Assembly (NCBI GenBank): GCA_003612395.1
Contig: RAYQ01000027.1
Coordinates: forward strand, 1-40,143
From: Parablautia intestinalis
GTDB lineage: Bacteria; Bacillota; Clostridia; Lachnospirales; Lachnospiraceae
Direction: 5' to 3'
Length of the DNA stretch: 40,143 nt
Shown here: in pieces, positions 31,530 to 40,143 of the stretch
Layout: the number at the start of each line of letters is the position of its first letter
How positions within the stretch are numbered: the first letter of the stretch is position 1
Notes under the pieces: model-generated
Told to the model about the DNA's origin: nothing
The model's database searches: none
The model's input: only the letters and a program-made list of their open reading frames with translations
Program-made: the position numbers and the translations under genes

Positions 31530-32465
31530 ATGGCATATAACTTGGAAAACAGGCTGGTTATAGGGGTATCTTCACGGGCTTTGTTTGATCTGACAGCAGA
31601 AAATGAAATTTTCCATACCCAGGGAGTAGAAGCCTACTGCAGATATCAGGTGGAGCATGAAAAAGATTTTTTGGCGCCGGGAAATGGTTTCCGGCTGATA
31701 GAGGCATTGCTTAATATCAACAAGATACCCGGGCAGGAGGGAAGGGTGGAGGTCATAATAATGTCCCACAACAGTCCGGATACTTCCCTGCGGGTTTTTA
31801 ATTCAATAGCACATTATGGATTGGACATCTCCCGGGCAGTACTGGCCAGTGGAGCATCGCTTGCCCCTTATCTTGAAGCCTTTCATACGGACTTATACCT
31901 GTCAGCGGACGAAGGAGACGTACAGGCAGCGATTGACTGCGGAATTGCTGCAGGAATTATCTGCTGTGATGAGATTAGGAGTTATCAGGACAGGGAGGAA
32001 ATCACCCAGATACGGATAGCATTTGACGGGGATGCGGTACTTTTTTCCGATGAATCAGAACAGATTTTCAGGGAAAAGGGACTGGAGGCCTTTGAGGAAA
32101 ATGAAAGGCTGCAGGCAGAAAACCCATTGAAACAGGGACCTTTTGCAAAATTTCTAAAGACCATCTCCGATATCCAAAGCGAATTTCCGCCGGAGCAGGC
32201 TCCTATACGGACTGCCCTTGTCACAGCACGGAGCGCACCTGCCCATGAACGTGTGATAAGGACGCTGCGCGCATGGAATGTCAGGATTGACGAAGCATTT
32301 TTCTTAGGCGGCGTAACGAAGCGGAATGTTTTAAAGGCCTTTGGTGCACATATCTTTTTTGATGACCAGGCGGTACATACGACACCGGCCTCGGAGGTGG
32401 TGCTGGCAGCGAGGGTGCCCTATAAACAGCAAAACAACAGACAGGTTAATAAACGAGATCCATAA
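31530..32465 (+). CDS. Cytosolic 5'-nucleotidase (PF06189 type)
   Basis: A 311-residue protein of the family of eukaryotic cytosolic 5'-nucleotidase 1A/1B, which dephosphorylates AMP or IMP. Landmarks: VIGVSSRALFDLTAENEIF at the N-terminus, VIIMSHNSPDTSLRVFNSI, RIAFDGDAVLFSDESE, ALVTARSAPAHERVIRTLRA and FFLGGVTKRNVLKAFGAHIFFDDQ near the end. Complete by length. SD AAAGGAG precedes the ATG. Likely role in nucleotide turnover; substrate inferred. Confidence 0.85.
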   Translation: MAYNLENRLVIGVSSRALFDLTAENEIFHTQGVEAYCRYQVEHEKDFLAPGNGFRLIEALLNINKIPGQEGRVEVIIMSHNSPDTSLRVFNSIAHYGLDISRAVLASGASLAPYLEAFHTDLYLSADEGDVQAAIDCGIAAGIICCDEIRSYQDREEITQIRIAFDGDAVLFSDESEQIFREKGLEAFEENERLQAENPLKQGPFAKFLKTISDIQSEFPPEQAPIRTALVTARSAPAHERVIRTLRAWNVRIDEAFFLGGVTKRNVLKAFGAHIFFDDQAVHTTPASEVVLAARVPYKQQNNRQVNKRDP

Positions 32466-32538
32466 TTTTTATAGCTATAAGCTGCTTGTGAAGGGCGGTA
32501 ACGTTTGTTGCTGAGAATTCGCAGGCCGGGAAGGGAGT

Positions 32539-33447
32539 ATGGCTGTTAATATGAATATTGATTCGGCAAAACAGTTTATTTTACAAAATGCACGTCCCGT
32601 AGATTTGGCTGTCTATAGGTATTATTTTGAAAATCAGTCAAACCGGACGGTAATTGCAGAATTATCAAAATACCAAAACAAAGACGGAGGGTTTGGAAAC
32701 GGACTGGAACCGGATTTTGTCAATCCTGCTTCAAGTCCGATTGCGACAAATGATGCTATTATTACGCTTTATCGGACGAAAGCTCTGGAGAAGGGCTCGC
32801 AGATGGTAAAGGAAATTGTAAAATATCTTAAGTCCCATGATTCTTTTGACGAAGACAAAAAGCGCTGGCTGTTCGCAATATACAGCAATAAGGACTATCC
32901 TCATGCCATTTGGTGGGAGAAGAATGAAGGCGATGGAATTAGCGGATTTAATCCGACAATGTCTCTGGCAGCATTTATGGTCTGCTATGGGGATGGGGTG
33001 TCTGTGTATAAAGATATCATAAAGGAAGGCATGGAGCATTTGCAGGAGAATGAAGATATTAACGGAGATGAGCTGAAATGCTATCTGCTGGCTTATGAAT
33101 TATTAACCCAAAACAATGTTTTTGGCATTATAGACCTTAAACATCTGGAAACATTAATCAGAGACAAAATGGGAGATATAGTTTCCAAAGATATAGATAA
33201 ATACGGTGTAGAGTATGTGACAGCGCCATCCGATATTTTTTCGGGTATTTATCTGGAATTTATTACACCTGAAATCAGGTCTTTAATGGATGCGGAGAAA
33301 GCGGTGCTTCATAATCTGCAAAAAGAAGATGGCGGTTTTGACATTACCTGGCAGTGGTATACACAGTATCCGGAATTTGAACAGGCAAGAAATAACTGGC
33401 GGCCAAGAGTGACAACTGAGAAGCTGTTATTTCATTTAATGACTTAA
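32539..33447 (+). CDS. Terpene-cyclase/prenyltransferase-like alpha-barrel protein
   Basis: A 302-residue protein with sequence like the repeats of the squalene cyclase / prenyltransferase alpha-alpha barrel: KYQNKDGGFGNGLEPDF near residue 45 and HNLQKEDGGFDITWQWYTQY near 258, both of the QxxDGGF type. It lacks the DxDD or other clear cyclase catalytic motif, so it is probably not an active terpene cyclase. Relatives are widespread in Bacillota and unnamed. The SD GAAGGGAG is very near ATG 32539; ATG 32551 is an alternative. Confidence 0.65.
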   Translation: MAVNMNIDSAKQFILQNARPVDLAVYRYYFENQSNRTVIAELSKYQNKDGGFGNGLEPDFVNPASSPIATNDAIITLYRTKALEKGSQMVKEIVKYLKSHDSFDEDKKRWLFAIYSNKDYPHAIWWEKNEGDGISGFNPTMSLAAFMVCYGDGVSVYKDIIKEGMEHLQENEDINGDELKCYLLAYELLTQNNVFGIIDLKHLETLIRDKMGDIVSKDIDKYGVEYVTAPSDIFSGIYLEFITPEIRSLMDAEKAVLHNLQKEDGGFDITWQWYTQYPEFEQARNNWRPRVTTEKLLFHLMT

Positions 33448-33525
33448 CCTGTAAATAGAATTAACCTGCAAAGGCCCGGCAGATAAAGAAAACTGTGGCT
33501 GCCGGGTTGGAATTATGAGGAAACA

Positions 33526-35259
33526 ATGAGATACGGTGATATAAGGGAAGGCCGTTTTGAAAGCCGTCCCAACAGATTTATTGCATATGTAAATATGGGC
33601 GGCAAAAGTGAAAAAGTGCATGTAAAAAATACCGGACGCTGTAAAGAACTGCTGGTAAAGGATGCAACGGTTTACTTAAATAAAAGTGCTAATCCGAACA
33701 GAAGCACAGGGTATGATTTGGTGGCCGTTAAAAAAGGAAACAGGATGATTAATATGGACTCTCAGGCGCCGAATAAAGCGGTGGAGGAATGGTTAAAGAG
33801 CGGCGGTTTGTTTTCAGATGCCGTAGTGGTAAAGCCGGAGACAAAATATCGAAATTCCCGTTTTGACTTTTATGTGGAAACACCGGAAAGTAAGGTGTTT
33901 GTTGAGGTGAAGGGTGTTACGCTGGAACAGGAGGATGTGGTACTGTTTCCGGATGCGCCCTCCGAACGGGCGGTTAAGCATGTAAGGGAGCTTATGGAAG
34001 CCATACAGGAAGGATACGAGACTTATATCATTCTGGTGATTCAGATGGAAAATGTAAAATATTTCACTCCGAACCGGATGACACAGCCGGAATTTGCAGA
34101 TGTTCTTATAGAAGCAAGGCAGGCTGGTGTTAAGGTGCTTGCATATGACTGTAAGGTTACTCCGGAGTCTATGGAGATTCAAAATCCCGTACCGGTACTC
34201 TTGTCAGAGGTAGAAATAGCATCAGATCCTTTACTGGATTGGTATGACAGGGGAAAACGTCTGTTACCCTGGCGGGAGGATGCAACCCCGTACCATGTAT
34301 GGATATCGGAAATCATGCTCCAGCAGACAAGAGTTGAAGCTGTTAAGCCTTATTATGACAGGTTTATGGAGGCACTGCCTGATATTGCACATTTAGCCGG
34401 CGCAGGGGAAGAGGAACTTTTAAAGCTCTGGGAAGGTCTTGGCTATTATAATAGAGTCAGAAACCTAAAAAAAGCGGCATGTATGATTATGGAGAATTAT
34501 GGCGGCAAAATGCCGGCAGAGTATCATGAGCTGATGAAGCTTCCGGGCATAGGCAGCTATACGGCCGGAGCGGTCAGCTCAATTGCCTATGGACAAAGAG
34601 TGCCGGCAGTAGACGGCAATGTGCTGCGTGTACTGGCAAGACTTAAAGGAGACGGCAGAGATATTTCACAGCTGTCTGTCCGCGGCCAGGTGGAAAAAGA
34701 ATTATCGGACAATATGCCAAAGGAGCGGCCGGGGGATTTCAATCAGGCTCTTATGGAATTAGGAGCGGTGGTCTGCATTCCGGTTGGTATGCCTTATTGT
34801 GCCCGGTGTCCCTGGGAGAATATTTGTAAGGCCCACGCACAGGGGCGGGAGATGGAGTTGCCCTTTAAAACACCTAAAAAGCCAAGGGTGGTGGAGGAAA
34901 AGACGGTACTTATTATTAAAGATGAAACACGGGCTGCACTTGTAAAGCGTCCGGAGAGGGGACTACTTGCAGGAATGTATGAGTTTCCCTGTCTGGAAGG
35001 CCATCTTTCGGACAGTCAGGTTATCAGTTATTTAAAAGAAGAAGGTCTGTCTGTTATTAAAATCGAGCAGCTGCCGGCAAGCCGGCATATCTTTACCCAC
35101 AAGGAATGGCATATGATTGGTTATGCGGTCAGAGTGGATGAACTGGCTGAGAAAAAGCATAAGGCCGGCATGATTTTTGCAGAACCCGGTGAGATAAGGG
35201 ATAGGTATCCGATCCCTTCCGCTTATCGTGCATATCGCAGCAGTTTGGACTTCGGATGA
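33526..35259 (+). CDS. mutY: SfsA nuclease fused to MutY adenine DNA glycosylase
   Basis: A 577-residue fusion. Residues 1-228 are a complete SfsA, a PD-(D/E)XK nuclease-fold protein: FIAYVNMGGKSEKVHVKNTG, NSRFDFYVETPESKVFVEVKG (catalytic D, E and K) and VLFPDAPSERAVKHV. Residues 229-577 are a complete MutY: LDWYDRGKRLLPWRE, the catalytic Glu in SEIMLQQT, HhH LPGIGSYTAGAV, the catalytic Asp in VDGNVLRVLARL, four Fe-S cysteines (C-X7-C-X2-C-X5-C) and a C-terminal NUDIX-like A/oxoG recognition domain. MutY removes A opposite 8-oxoG. There is no stop, linker or internal SD that I can see. What SfsA adds is unknown. Confidence 0.92.
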   Translation: MRYGDIREGRFESRPNRFIAYVNMGGKSEKVHVKNTGRCKELLVKDATVYLNKSANPNRSTGYDLVAVKKGNRMINMDSQAPNKAVEEWLKSGGLFSDAVVVKPETKYRNSRFDFYVETPESKVFVEVKGVTLEQEDVVLFPDAPSERAVKHVRELMEAIQEGYETYIILVIQMENVKYFTPNRMTQPEFADVLIEARQAGVKVLAYDCKVTPESMEIQNPVPVLLSEVEIASDPLLDWYDRGKRLLPWREDATPYHVWISEIMLQQTRVEAVKPYYDRFMEALPDIAHLAGAGEEELLKLWEGLGYYNRVRNLKKAACMIMENYGGKMPAEYHELMKLPGIGSYTAGAVSSIAYGQRVPAVDGNVLRVLARLKGDGRDISQLSVRGQVEKELSDNMPKERPGDFNQALMELGAVVCIPVGMPYCARCPWENICKAHAQGREMELPFKTPKKPRVVEEKTVLIIKDETRAALVKRPERGLLAGMYEFPCLEGHLSDSQVISYLKEEGLSVIKIEQLPASRHIFTHKEWHMIGYAVRVDELAEKKHKAGMIFAEPGEIRDRYPIPSAYRAYRSSLDFG

Positions 35260-35593
35260 GCTGCCGGATCTATCTTTAGAATTTCTTAAGTTGATTTTTC
35301 CTGTAAATTGGGTATGATAAAAGATGAAGATTTTTGGAAACAGTTCATTTATTCAGGTTCTGCCTATTGTATATGGCAACAGGCTTTGCCTATTGTATAT
35401 GACAACAGGCTTTGCCTGTTGTATGCCAGAGGTATAAAGGTTGAAAAATCATACTGATGTTGATTGTTCAACTACGGGTTTGTGCCGGAGCCACGAACCC
35501 GGAATCGCAGGGTCAAATTTCATATTCGGCTCATGCGGCCAGGAGTATTCCTTTGGATAATTCCGCAAAAATTGCTCCGGCATGGAGGTAAAG
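35260..35593 (+). promoter_or_regulatory. Leader region of the glycosyltransferase gene
   Basis: A likely promoter has -35 TTGATT (35291-35296) and -10 TATGAT (35313-35318), 16-base spacing. Downstream are tandem 26-base repeats and a hairpin CGGGTTTGTG / CACGAACCCG (35475-35484, 35492-35501), so the glycosyltransferase mRNA would have a leader of about 270 bases. No small gene is evident. Confidence 0.5.
35361..35427 (+). repeat. 26-base tandem repeat, 2.5 copies
   Basis: Units start at 35361, 35387 and 35413; the first two differ by one base, the third is partial. At the unit junctions CAACAGGC-TTT-GCCTGTTG can form a hairpin. No spacers, so not CRISPR. Confidence 0.8.
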
Positions 35594-36619
35594 ATGAAGC
35601 TTTTATCATTTACGGTACCCTGTTACAATTCAGCTGCCTATATGGGAAAATGTGTGGAGTCACTGCTAAAAGGCGGTGAGGATGTGGAAATTATCATTGT
35701 AGATGACGGTTCTACAGACGAGACCGCTCAAATAGCAGACGATTATGCAGAAAAGTATCCGTCTGTTGTCCGGGTGATCCACAAAGAAAATGGCGGGCAT
35801 GGCTCTGCAGTTAATGCAGGAATTGAAAATGCACAGGGCTTATTTTTTAAAGTGGTGGACAGTGACGACTGGGTAAAAGAGGAAGCTTATGTACAGATTT
35901 TAGAAGTTTTGAAAAATCTTGCGGGCGGAGAAAAGACGCTGGACATGCTTGTGAGTAATTTTGTATATGAAAAGGTGGGAGAAAACAGGCATAAGGTAAT
36001 GCGCTATAAGCATGCGCTGCCGGTGGGGGAGATGTTTACCTGGGAAGATGTTAAACATTTTCATAAGGGCCAGTATATTCTGATGCATTCTGTAATTTTC
36101 AGGACGAAGCTGCTTAGAGAGTGTGGACTTAAACTGCCTGAGCATACCTTTTATGTAGACAATCTATATGTGTTTGAGCCACTTCCTTATGTGAGAAATA
36201 TGTACTATCTGGATGTGAATTTTTATCGGTATTTTATTGGCCGCACAGATCAGTCGGTAAATGAGGAGGTAATGATTGGGAGGATTGACCAGCAGATTCA
36301 GGTGAACAAGCTGATGGTTGATTATATGGTAGAAAATAAGAGCAGGATTACAGCTTGCAAAAAGATGTATCACTATATGGCAAGTTATCTGGATATCATA
36401 ACTACGGTTTCTTCCATATTATTAATACGTTCAGGTACAAAGGAAAACCTGGACAAGAAAAAAGAGCTGTGGAATTATATAAAGAAAAAAGACTGGCTTT
36501 TGTATGGAAAGTTAAGATATGGCCTTTTAGGGAGCTGCACAAATCTCCCCGGAAGAAGCGGCAGAAGAATTTCTGTGGAGGGATACAAAATATGCCGCCG
36601 ATTTTTCAATTTTAATTAA
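35594..36619 (+). CDS. Family 2 glycosyltransferase
   Basis: A 341-residue GT-A glycosyltransferase: FTVPCYNSAAYMGKCVESLL at the start, IIVDDGSTDETA for nucleotide-sugar binding, HGSAVNAGIENA and the metal-binding VVDSDDWV near residue 95. The C-terminal half (about 110-341) is mixed helical with no membrane helices, so the product is probably transferred to a lipid or envelope acceptor at the membrane face. Sugar and acceptor unknown. GGAGG lies five bases before ATG 35594; the ATG at 35582 overlaps the SD. Confidence 0.88.
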   Translation: MKLLSFTVPCYNSAAYMGKCVESLLKGGEDVEIIIVDDGSTDETAQIADDYAEKYPSVVRVIHKENGGHGSAVNAGIENAQGLFFKVVDSDDWVKEEAYVQILEVLKNLAGGEKTLDMLVSNFVYEKVGENRHKVMRYKHALPVGEMFTWEDVKHFHKGQYILMHSVIFRTKLLRECGLKLPEHTFYVDNLYVFEPLPYVRNMYYLDVNFYRYFIGRTDQSVNEEVMIGRIDQQIQVNKLMVDYMVENKSRITACKKMYHYMASYLDIITTVSSILLIRSGTKENLDKKKELWNYIKKKDWLLYGKLRYGLLGSCTNLPGRSGRRISVEGYKICRRFFNFN

Positions 36620-36629
36620 GTACACTTTA

Positions 36630-36664
36630 AAAACCCCCACAGCCTGATGGCTTATGGGGGTTTT
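36630..36664. terminator. Bidirectional terminator between converging genes
   Basis: AAAACCCCCA (36630-36639) pairs with TGGGGGTTTT (36655-36664), with an inner GCC/GGC. Outer GTACAC / GTGTAC extends the stem. Suits both the glycosyltransferase and the minus-strand PAP2 gene. Confidence 0.88.
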
Positions 36665-36718
36665 GTGTACAGGCGTACATATGAAATTTGAATAAAAATC
36701 GCAAAAGCAGTAACGGCC

Positions 36719-37390
36719 TTATACGGTTCTGCGGCGCTTTATACCTGGACGCCGGGCCTGGCAGGCACCAACAATATCAGCCTGGTATACCACTACATAC
36801 ATAGTACCGGACAACATGAAAGCAGTCAGCACATCAAACATGGAATGCTGTTTGATAAATACTGTTGAAAGAATAATGGAAGTGCACAGGATAAAGGAAC
36901 CTGTGCGGATTTTCTTATTTCTGGCAAGAGACGGTGTATGCACAACTGCCAGATGGGCGCCAATGGAATTATAAACATGAATACTGGGCCATAAATTTGT
37001 GGGTGTGTCTACATTGTACAAATGGGATATAAGGGCCGTAAAAATATTGTTTCTTGGCATTACATATGGACGAAGGTGATGCCCGTTAGGCCATAGGGTG
37101 GAAATAATCAAAAAAAGGGTCATTCCGGTAAAAAGAAATACACATGTTTTGAAATATTCCTGTTTGTTTTTAAAGAAGCAGTAGGCCACGGCCGCAGATA
37201 CATAGGCAAACCATAAAAAATAAGGTATTACAAATATCTCACAAAAGGGTATGACATCATCGACCTTCATATGAATAATAGTTTCGGGATGTACTACCTT
37301 TTTTTCAAGATAGGCAAACCATGTGCAGTAGATAACCGCATAGATCAAAAGCGGTATGGCGTGTTTGTACCTTTCATAATATTTTTTCAT
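36719..37390 (-). CDS. PAP2-like membrane phosphatase / phosphotransferase
   Basis: A 223-residue protein with about six membrane helices. It holds motifs of the PAP2/Aur1-like type: RPYVMPRNN, then LWPSIHVYNSIGAHLAV (PSxH) and FIKQHSMFDVL (H...D), the catalytic histidines of the family. Such enzymes dephosphorylate lipid phosphates or move phospho-head groups. The adjacent diacylglycerol-kinase-like gene, 81 bases upstream on the same strand, suggests a phosphatidate/diacylglycerol cycle. Substrate inferred. Confidence 0.8.
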   Translation of the reverse strand: MKKYYERYKHAIPLLIYAVIYCTWFAYLEKKVVHPETIIHMKVDDVIPFCEIFVIPYFLWFAYVSAAVAYCFFKNKQEYFKTCVFLFTGMTLFLIISTLWPNGHHLRPYVMPRNNIFTALISHLYNVDTPTNLWPSIHVYNSIGAHLAVVHTPSLARNKKIRTGSFILCTSIILSTVFIKQHSMFDVLTAFMLSGTMYVVVYQADIVGACQARRPGIKRRRTV

Positions 37391-37471
37391 AATAAAATCT
37401 CCTTCTGATTTCTAACTATATATTTAACGTATAACTGACTTTTTATAACTATATTTTTGAATCTAAAAATA

Positions 37472-38446
37472 TTATATCAAAAAATGTAATTTTTTTTGCT
37501 CACATGTTATGGTAATGGAACTGCTTTTCATAGTGACCTCACCGTCTGTATGTACCCATAAAGGAACGGAAGTTTCTAAATGGATTTTGGATGCGCTATA
37601 GCGGTCAATTCCTTCAAAACGATAGTGTTCTCCGGAAAAAGCAGTGGGAAGCGCTATAAGGATCAGCCATTTGGGAATATTTCCCACGGCACAGATATCA
37701 ATTAATCCATCCCGAAAATCAGCTCCCGGACAGAATTTAAAACCGCCTCCCTCATATTGATGAATCATGCTGGCAATGAACAGAAATTTGGGGAGGTTAA
37801 TCTGCCGCTCATCATCCAAAGTGATGGTGCATGCAACCTTTCTGGCGAGTAAAAGCTGCTTGAGTGCGATAGAAAGATAAGTAAGCTTTCCAAACCCTAA
37901 TTTATTTAATATATTTTTAAATCTTGAAACAAGGGCTTCCTGACACACAGCAGCGTCAAACCCAATACCGGTACTGACAGAAAAATAACGCTTTAAAGCA
38001 GGCTGTCCGTCTGTCTGACCGCCTGACCGCCCGGCCGTCTGGTCATATGTAAGGCACCCCAGATCCATTAAAACCGGTTCCGTGCAGGATAAAATATTTT
38101 CAAGGATTTCACAAGGGTTTCGGGGAAGGCCTAAATCCCTTGCCATGTCGTTACTAGAACCGGTGGGAATGTAACCGATTTGCACACGGTTAAAATCAGA
38201 TATTCCCTGAAGGGTTTCGTTTAAGGTTCCGTCTCCGCCAAGGACGATAAGTTTTAATATAAAATCAGATTCTGCTTTTAATAAGGAAGTTGACAAATCG
38301 CGCACCAGCTTAGTGATGTGTTCAACTCCCTTTGAAAAGAAAACCTTGTATGCAATTTCTTTTTTGTCTAAAACCGGCTGAAGTTCAGACCAGATTTTAG
38401 CGCCCCGGCCGGATTTGGAGGCCGGGTTTACGATAATATAATACAT
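37472..38446 (-). CDS. Diacylglycerol/lipid kinase family protein (DagK/YegS)
   Basis: A 324-residue soluble lipid kinase. IIVNPASKSGRG at the N-terminus, the ATP loop GGDGTLNETLQGI and PTGSSNDMARDLGLP, and the C-terminal RFEGIDRYSASKIHLETSV are those of the DgkB/YegS family. A Gly/Thr/Gln-rich loop (about 138-150, RSGGQTDGQ) encoded by short repeats is inserted where relatives are shorter. DgkB-type enzymes recycle diacylglycerol from lipoteichoic acid synthesis. Divergent from glyA. Confidence 0.87.
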   Translation of the reverse strand: MYYIIVNPASKSGRGAKIWSELQPVLDKKEIAYKVFFSKGVEHITKLVRDLSTSLLKAESDFILKLIVLGGDGTLNETLQGISDFNRVQIGYIPTGSSNDMARDLGLPRNPCEILENILSCTEPVLMDLGCLTYDQTAGRSGGQTDGQPALKRYFSVSTGIGFDAAVCQEALVSRFKNILNKLGFGKLTYLSIALKQLLLARKVACTITLDDERQINLPKFLFIASMIHQYEGGGFKFCPGADFRDGLIDICAVGNIPKWLILIALPTAFSGEHYRFEGIDRYSASKIHLETSVPLWVHTDGEVTMKSSSITITCEQKKLHFLI

Positions 38447-38595
38447 AATTTTCAGCCCCTCAAAAATCTTTACTCATTTTAACAGCATTTTGTGTAAGAG
38501 TAAAGAAATTTTACAGGATTTTGTAATTCTTAAGGATTAATTAGGATATTTTTCAGAAACGGATAAGGATTGACCGCAAAAAAGACAGGAAAGGT

Positions 38596-38623
38596 TTGAT
38601 TTCTTTAAAGACTATGCTATAAT
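38596..38623 (+). promoter_or_regulatory. glyA promoter and leader
   Basis: -35 TTGATT (38596-38601), 16-base spacer, perfect -10 TATAAT (38618-38623). The leader has two simple stems, GGATG/CATCC (38651-38675) and CCGCC/GGCGG (38694-38713). No known riboswitch was recognised. The 38447-38751 gap holds nothing else. Confidence 0.65.
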
Positions 38624-38751
38624 GGTCAGGATTTGTTTTCATAAAATAACGGATGCAGAGCTTGGACGGACATCCTTATGTTTCAAAAATATGCCGCCTG
38701 TTTGTTTGGGCGGACGTTAATAAAGCAAATTATTATGCAAGGAGGAAAAGT

Positions 38752-39990
38752 ATGTATTCACTTGACGAAGTAAAAAAAGTTGATGAAGAGATCGCACAGG
38801 CCATTGTGGACGAGCAGGAGAGGCAAAACAGCCATATTGAGCTGATCGCATCCGAGAACTGGGTAAGCAAAGCGGTTATGGCGGCAATGGGAAGTCCCCT
38901 CACAAACAAGTATGCGGAGGGCTACCCCGGAAAACGTTATTACGGAGGCTGTCAGTGCGTTGATGTGGTGGAAAATCTTGCCATTGAGAGAGCAAAGAAG
39001 CTTTTTGGATGCGACTACGCCAATGTGCAGCCCCACTCAGGCGCACAGGCAAATCTGGCAGTACAGTTTGCAGTCTGCAATCCGGGAGATACAATTATGG
39101 GAATGAATCTGGATCATGGCGGACATCTTACCCATGGAAGTCCGGTAAACATTTCCGGTAAATATTTTAAGATTGTACCTTACGGCGTGAATGATGATGG
39201 ATTTATTGATTATGATAAACTGATGGAAATCGCATCAGAGTGTAAGCCTAAAATGATTATTGCAGGGGCATCCGCTTATGCAAGAACCATCGACTTTAAG
39301 AAATTCCGTGAAACGGCAGATGCGGTGGGCGCTGTGCTTATGGTGGATATGGCTCATATTGCAGGCCTTGTGGCGGCAGGCCTTCATCCGAGCCCGATTC
39401 CTTATGCAGATGTTGTTACCACTACAACCCATAAGACCTTAAGAGGGCCGAGAGGCGGCCTGATTCTTGCAAATCAGGAAGCAGCTGATAAATTTAATTT
39501 TAATAAGGCAATTTTCCCCGGAACCCAGGGAGGGCCTTTGATGCATGTAATTGCAGCAAAAGCTGTCTGCTTTAAGGAAGCGCTCACAGATGAGTTTAAA
39601 GTTTATCAAAAAAACATTATTGACAATGCGCAGGCGCTTTGCAGCGGCTTGATAAGCAGAGGGATTAAGATTGTTTCCGGAGGCACGGACAATCATCTCA
39701 TGCTTATGGACCTCACAACCTATGAGCTTACGGGAAAAGCAGTTGAGAAGATGTTAGATGAAGCGCATATTACAGCAAACAAAAACACAATCCCCAACGA
39801 TCCCAAGTCTCCGTTTGTGACCAGCGGAATTCGCCTTGGCACACCTGCAGTTACTTCCCGGGGAATGAATACGGAGGATATGGACCAGATTGCAGAGGCA
39901 ATTGCAATGATTGTCAAGGGCGGAGAGGAAAAGATCCCTGCGGCAAGGGCAATTGTGCAAAAGCTTACGGATAAATATCCTTTGTGCTAA
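38752..39990 (+). CDS. glyA: Serine hydroxymethyltransferase
   Basis: A 412-residue PLP enzyme that converts serine and tetrahydrofolate to glycine and methylene-THF, the main one-carbon source. [12 protein letters not shown] at the N-terminus, [22 protein letters not shown], and the PLP lysine in [13 protein letters not shown] are intact. GGAGG lies six bases before ATG 38752; the frame is open back to 38653 but lies in the leader. Complete. Confidence 0.97.
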   Translation: MYSLDEVKKVDEEIAQAIVDEQERQNSHIELIASENWVSKAVMAAMGSPLTNKYAEGYPGKRYYGGCQCVDVVENLAIERAKKLFGCDYANVQPHSGAQANLAVQFAVCNPGDTIMGMNLDHGGHLTHGSPVNISGKYFKIVPYGVNDDGFIDYDKLMEIASECKPKMIIAGASAYARTIDFKKFRETADAVGAVLMVDMAHIAGLVAAGLHPSPIPYADVVTTTTHKTLRGPRGGLILANQEAADKFNFNKAIFPGTQGGPLMHVIAAKAVCFKEALTDEFKVYQKNIIDNAQALCSGLISRGIKIVSGGTDNHLMLMDLTTYELTGKAVEKMLDEAHITANKNTIPNDPKSPFVTSGIRLGTPAVTSRGMNTEDMDQIAEAIAMIVKGGEEKIPAARAIVQKLTDKYPLC

Positions 39991-40143
39991 AAAGTCTGGT
40001 CTGTATTTTTAAAACGATACTTTACTATAAAGTCCGGCCGGTTTCTATATATAATTAGGAACCGGCAAGAGGCTGTAAAAAATTTTGTGTCTATGGGTAA
40101 AAATCTTTTTTGATAAGAATTAGATATGTAGACATTTGCTGTC
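39991..40143. other. Window end after glyA
   Basis: No gene seen. A 7-base stem GCCGGTT / AACCGGC (40037-40043, 40060-40066) lies about 45 bases after glyA; no T-run follows, so it is a weak terminator candidate. Confidence 0.35.

Noticed and set aside
32539-33447. Active terpene cyclase
   Set aside because: QxxDGGF-like repeats are present but the catalytic DxDD-type motif is not seen, and no isoprenoid genes are nearby.
35361-35427. CRISPR array
   Set aside because: The 26-base units abut with no spacers.
38624-38751. Riboswitch (ZTP, THF or glycine) before glyA
   Set aside because: A CCGCC-containing stem at 38694 recalls the ZTP motif, but the conserved sequence after it and the rest of the fold are missing; no THF or glycine aptamer core was found.

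Overview
The window looks like chromosome of a spore-forming-type Bacillota, most likely a Lachnospiraceae member (Clostridia). This is inferred from mid-GC coding sequence, strong GGAGG-type Shine-Dalgarno (SD) sites, short intergenic gaps, a type 2 ArgC divergent from argG, a CsoR/CopA copper locus, and the block comEA / two-component system / GerMN lipoprotein / comEC / holA. No rRNA, tRNA or CRISPR array was seen, and no intact mobile element.

Layout. 1-588 is gene-free and carries short direct repeats that resemble an IS21-type element end. 589-2925 is a SigV/RsiV-like lysozyme-stress operon with a lipoprotein gene and the wreck of an MBOAT (AlgI/PatA-like) O-acetyltransferase gene. 3151-4276 (minus) holds a ZmaR-type GNAT and a DUF1294 membrane protein. 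4455-12088 is the arginine cluster: argG on the minus strand, diverging from argC, a ProX-like editing protein, a GNAT, argJ (TTG start), argB and argD. Two perfectly spaced promoters and tandem ARG-box-like sites sit in the argG/argC gap; argH is not in the window. A membrane-anchored solute-binding-like protein follows argD by 2 bases. 13836-22750 holds a small DMT-family protein and then an envelope/DNA-uptake block: a ComEA-like lipoprotein, a response regulator, a histidine kinase, a GerMN lipoprotein, ComEC, HolA, a YqeY-like protein and a NUDIX hydrolase. 22798-26305 is the copper locus: two perfect CsoR operators, csoR, and copA with a CopZ chaperone fused in frame. 26490-32465 contains a DUF362 ferredoxin-type protein, two GNATs, an aminoglycoside-nucleotidyltransferase-like enzyme, a small membrane protein, a DUF1653 protein and a cytosolic 5'-nucleotidase. 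32539-36619 contains an alpha/alpha-barrel-like protein, an SfsA-MutY fusion and a family 2 glycosyltransferase. 36719-38446 (minus) pairs a PAP2-type protein with a diacylglycerol-kinase-like enzyme. glyA closes the window.

The most unusual items are: a single 577-residue protein joining the SfsA nuclease to the MutY adenine glycosylase; an mRNA-end hairpin that encloses both the SD and the AUG of the ComEA-like gene; a CopA-CopZ fusion whose CopZ part keeps its own SD and ATG; and a set of palindromic insertions that duplicate or sit beside ribosome binding sites (argG leader, copA/copZ junction, argJ-argB and argB-argD gaps, and tandem copies after copA and before the glycosyltransferase). 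Together these suggest that small palindromic repeats have repeatedly reshaped translation-initiation regions here.
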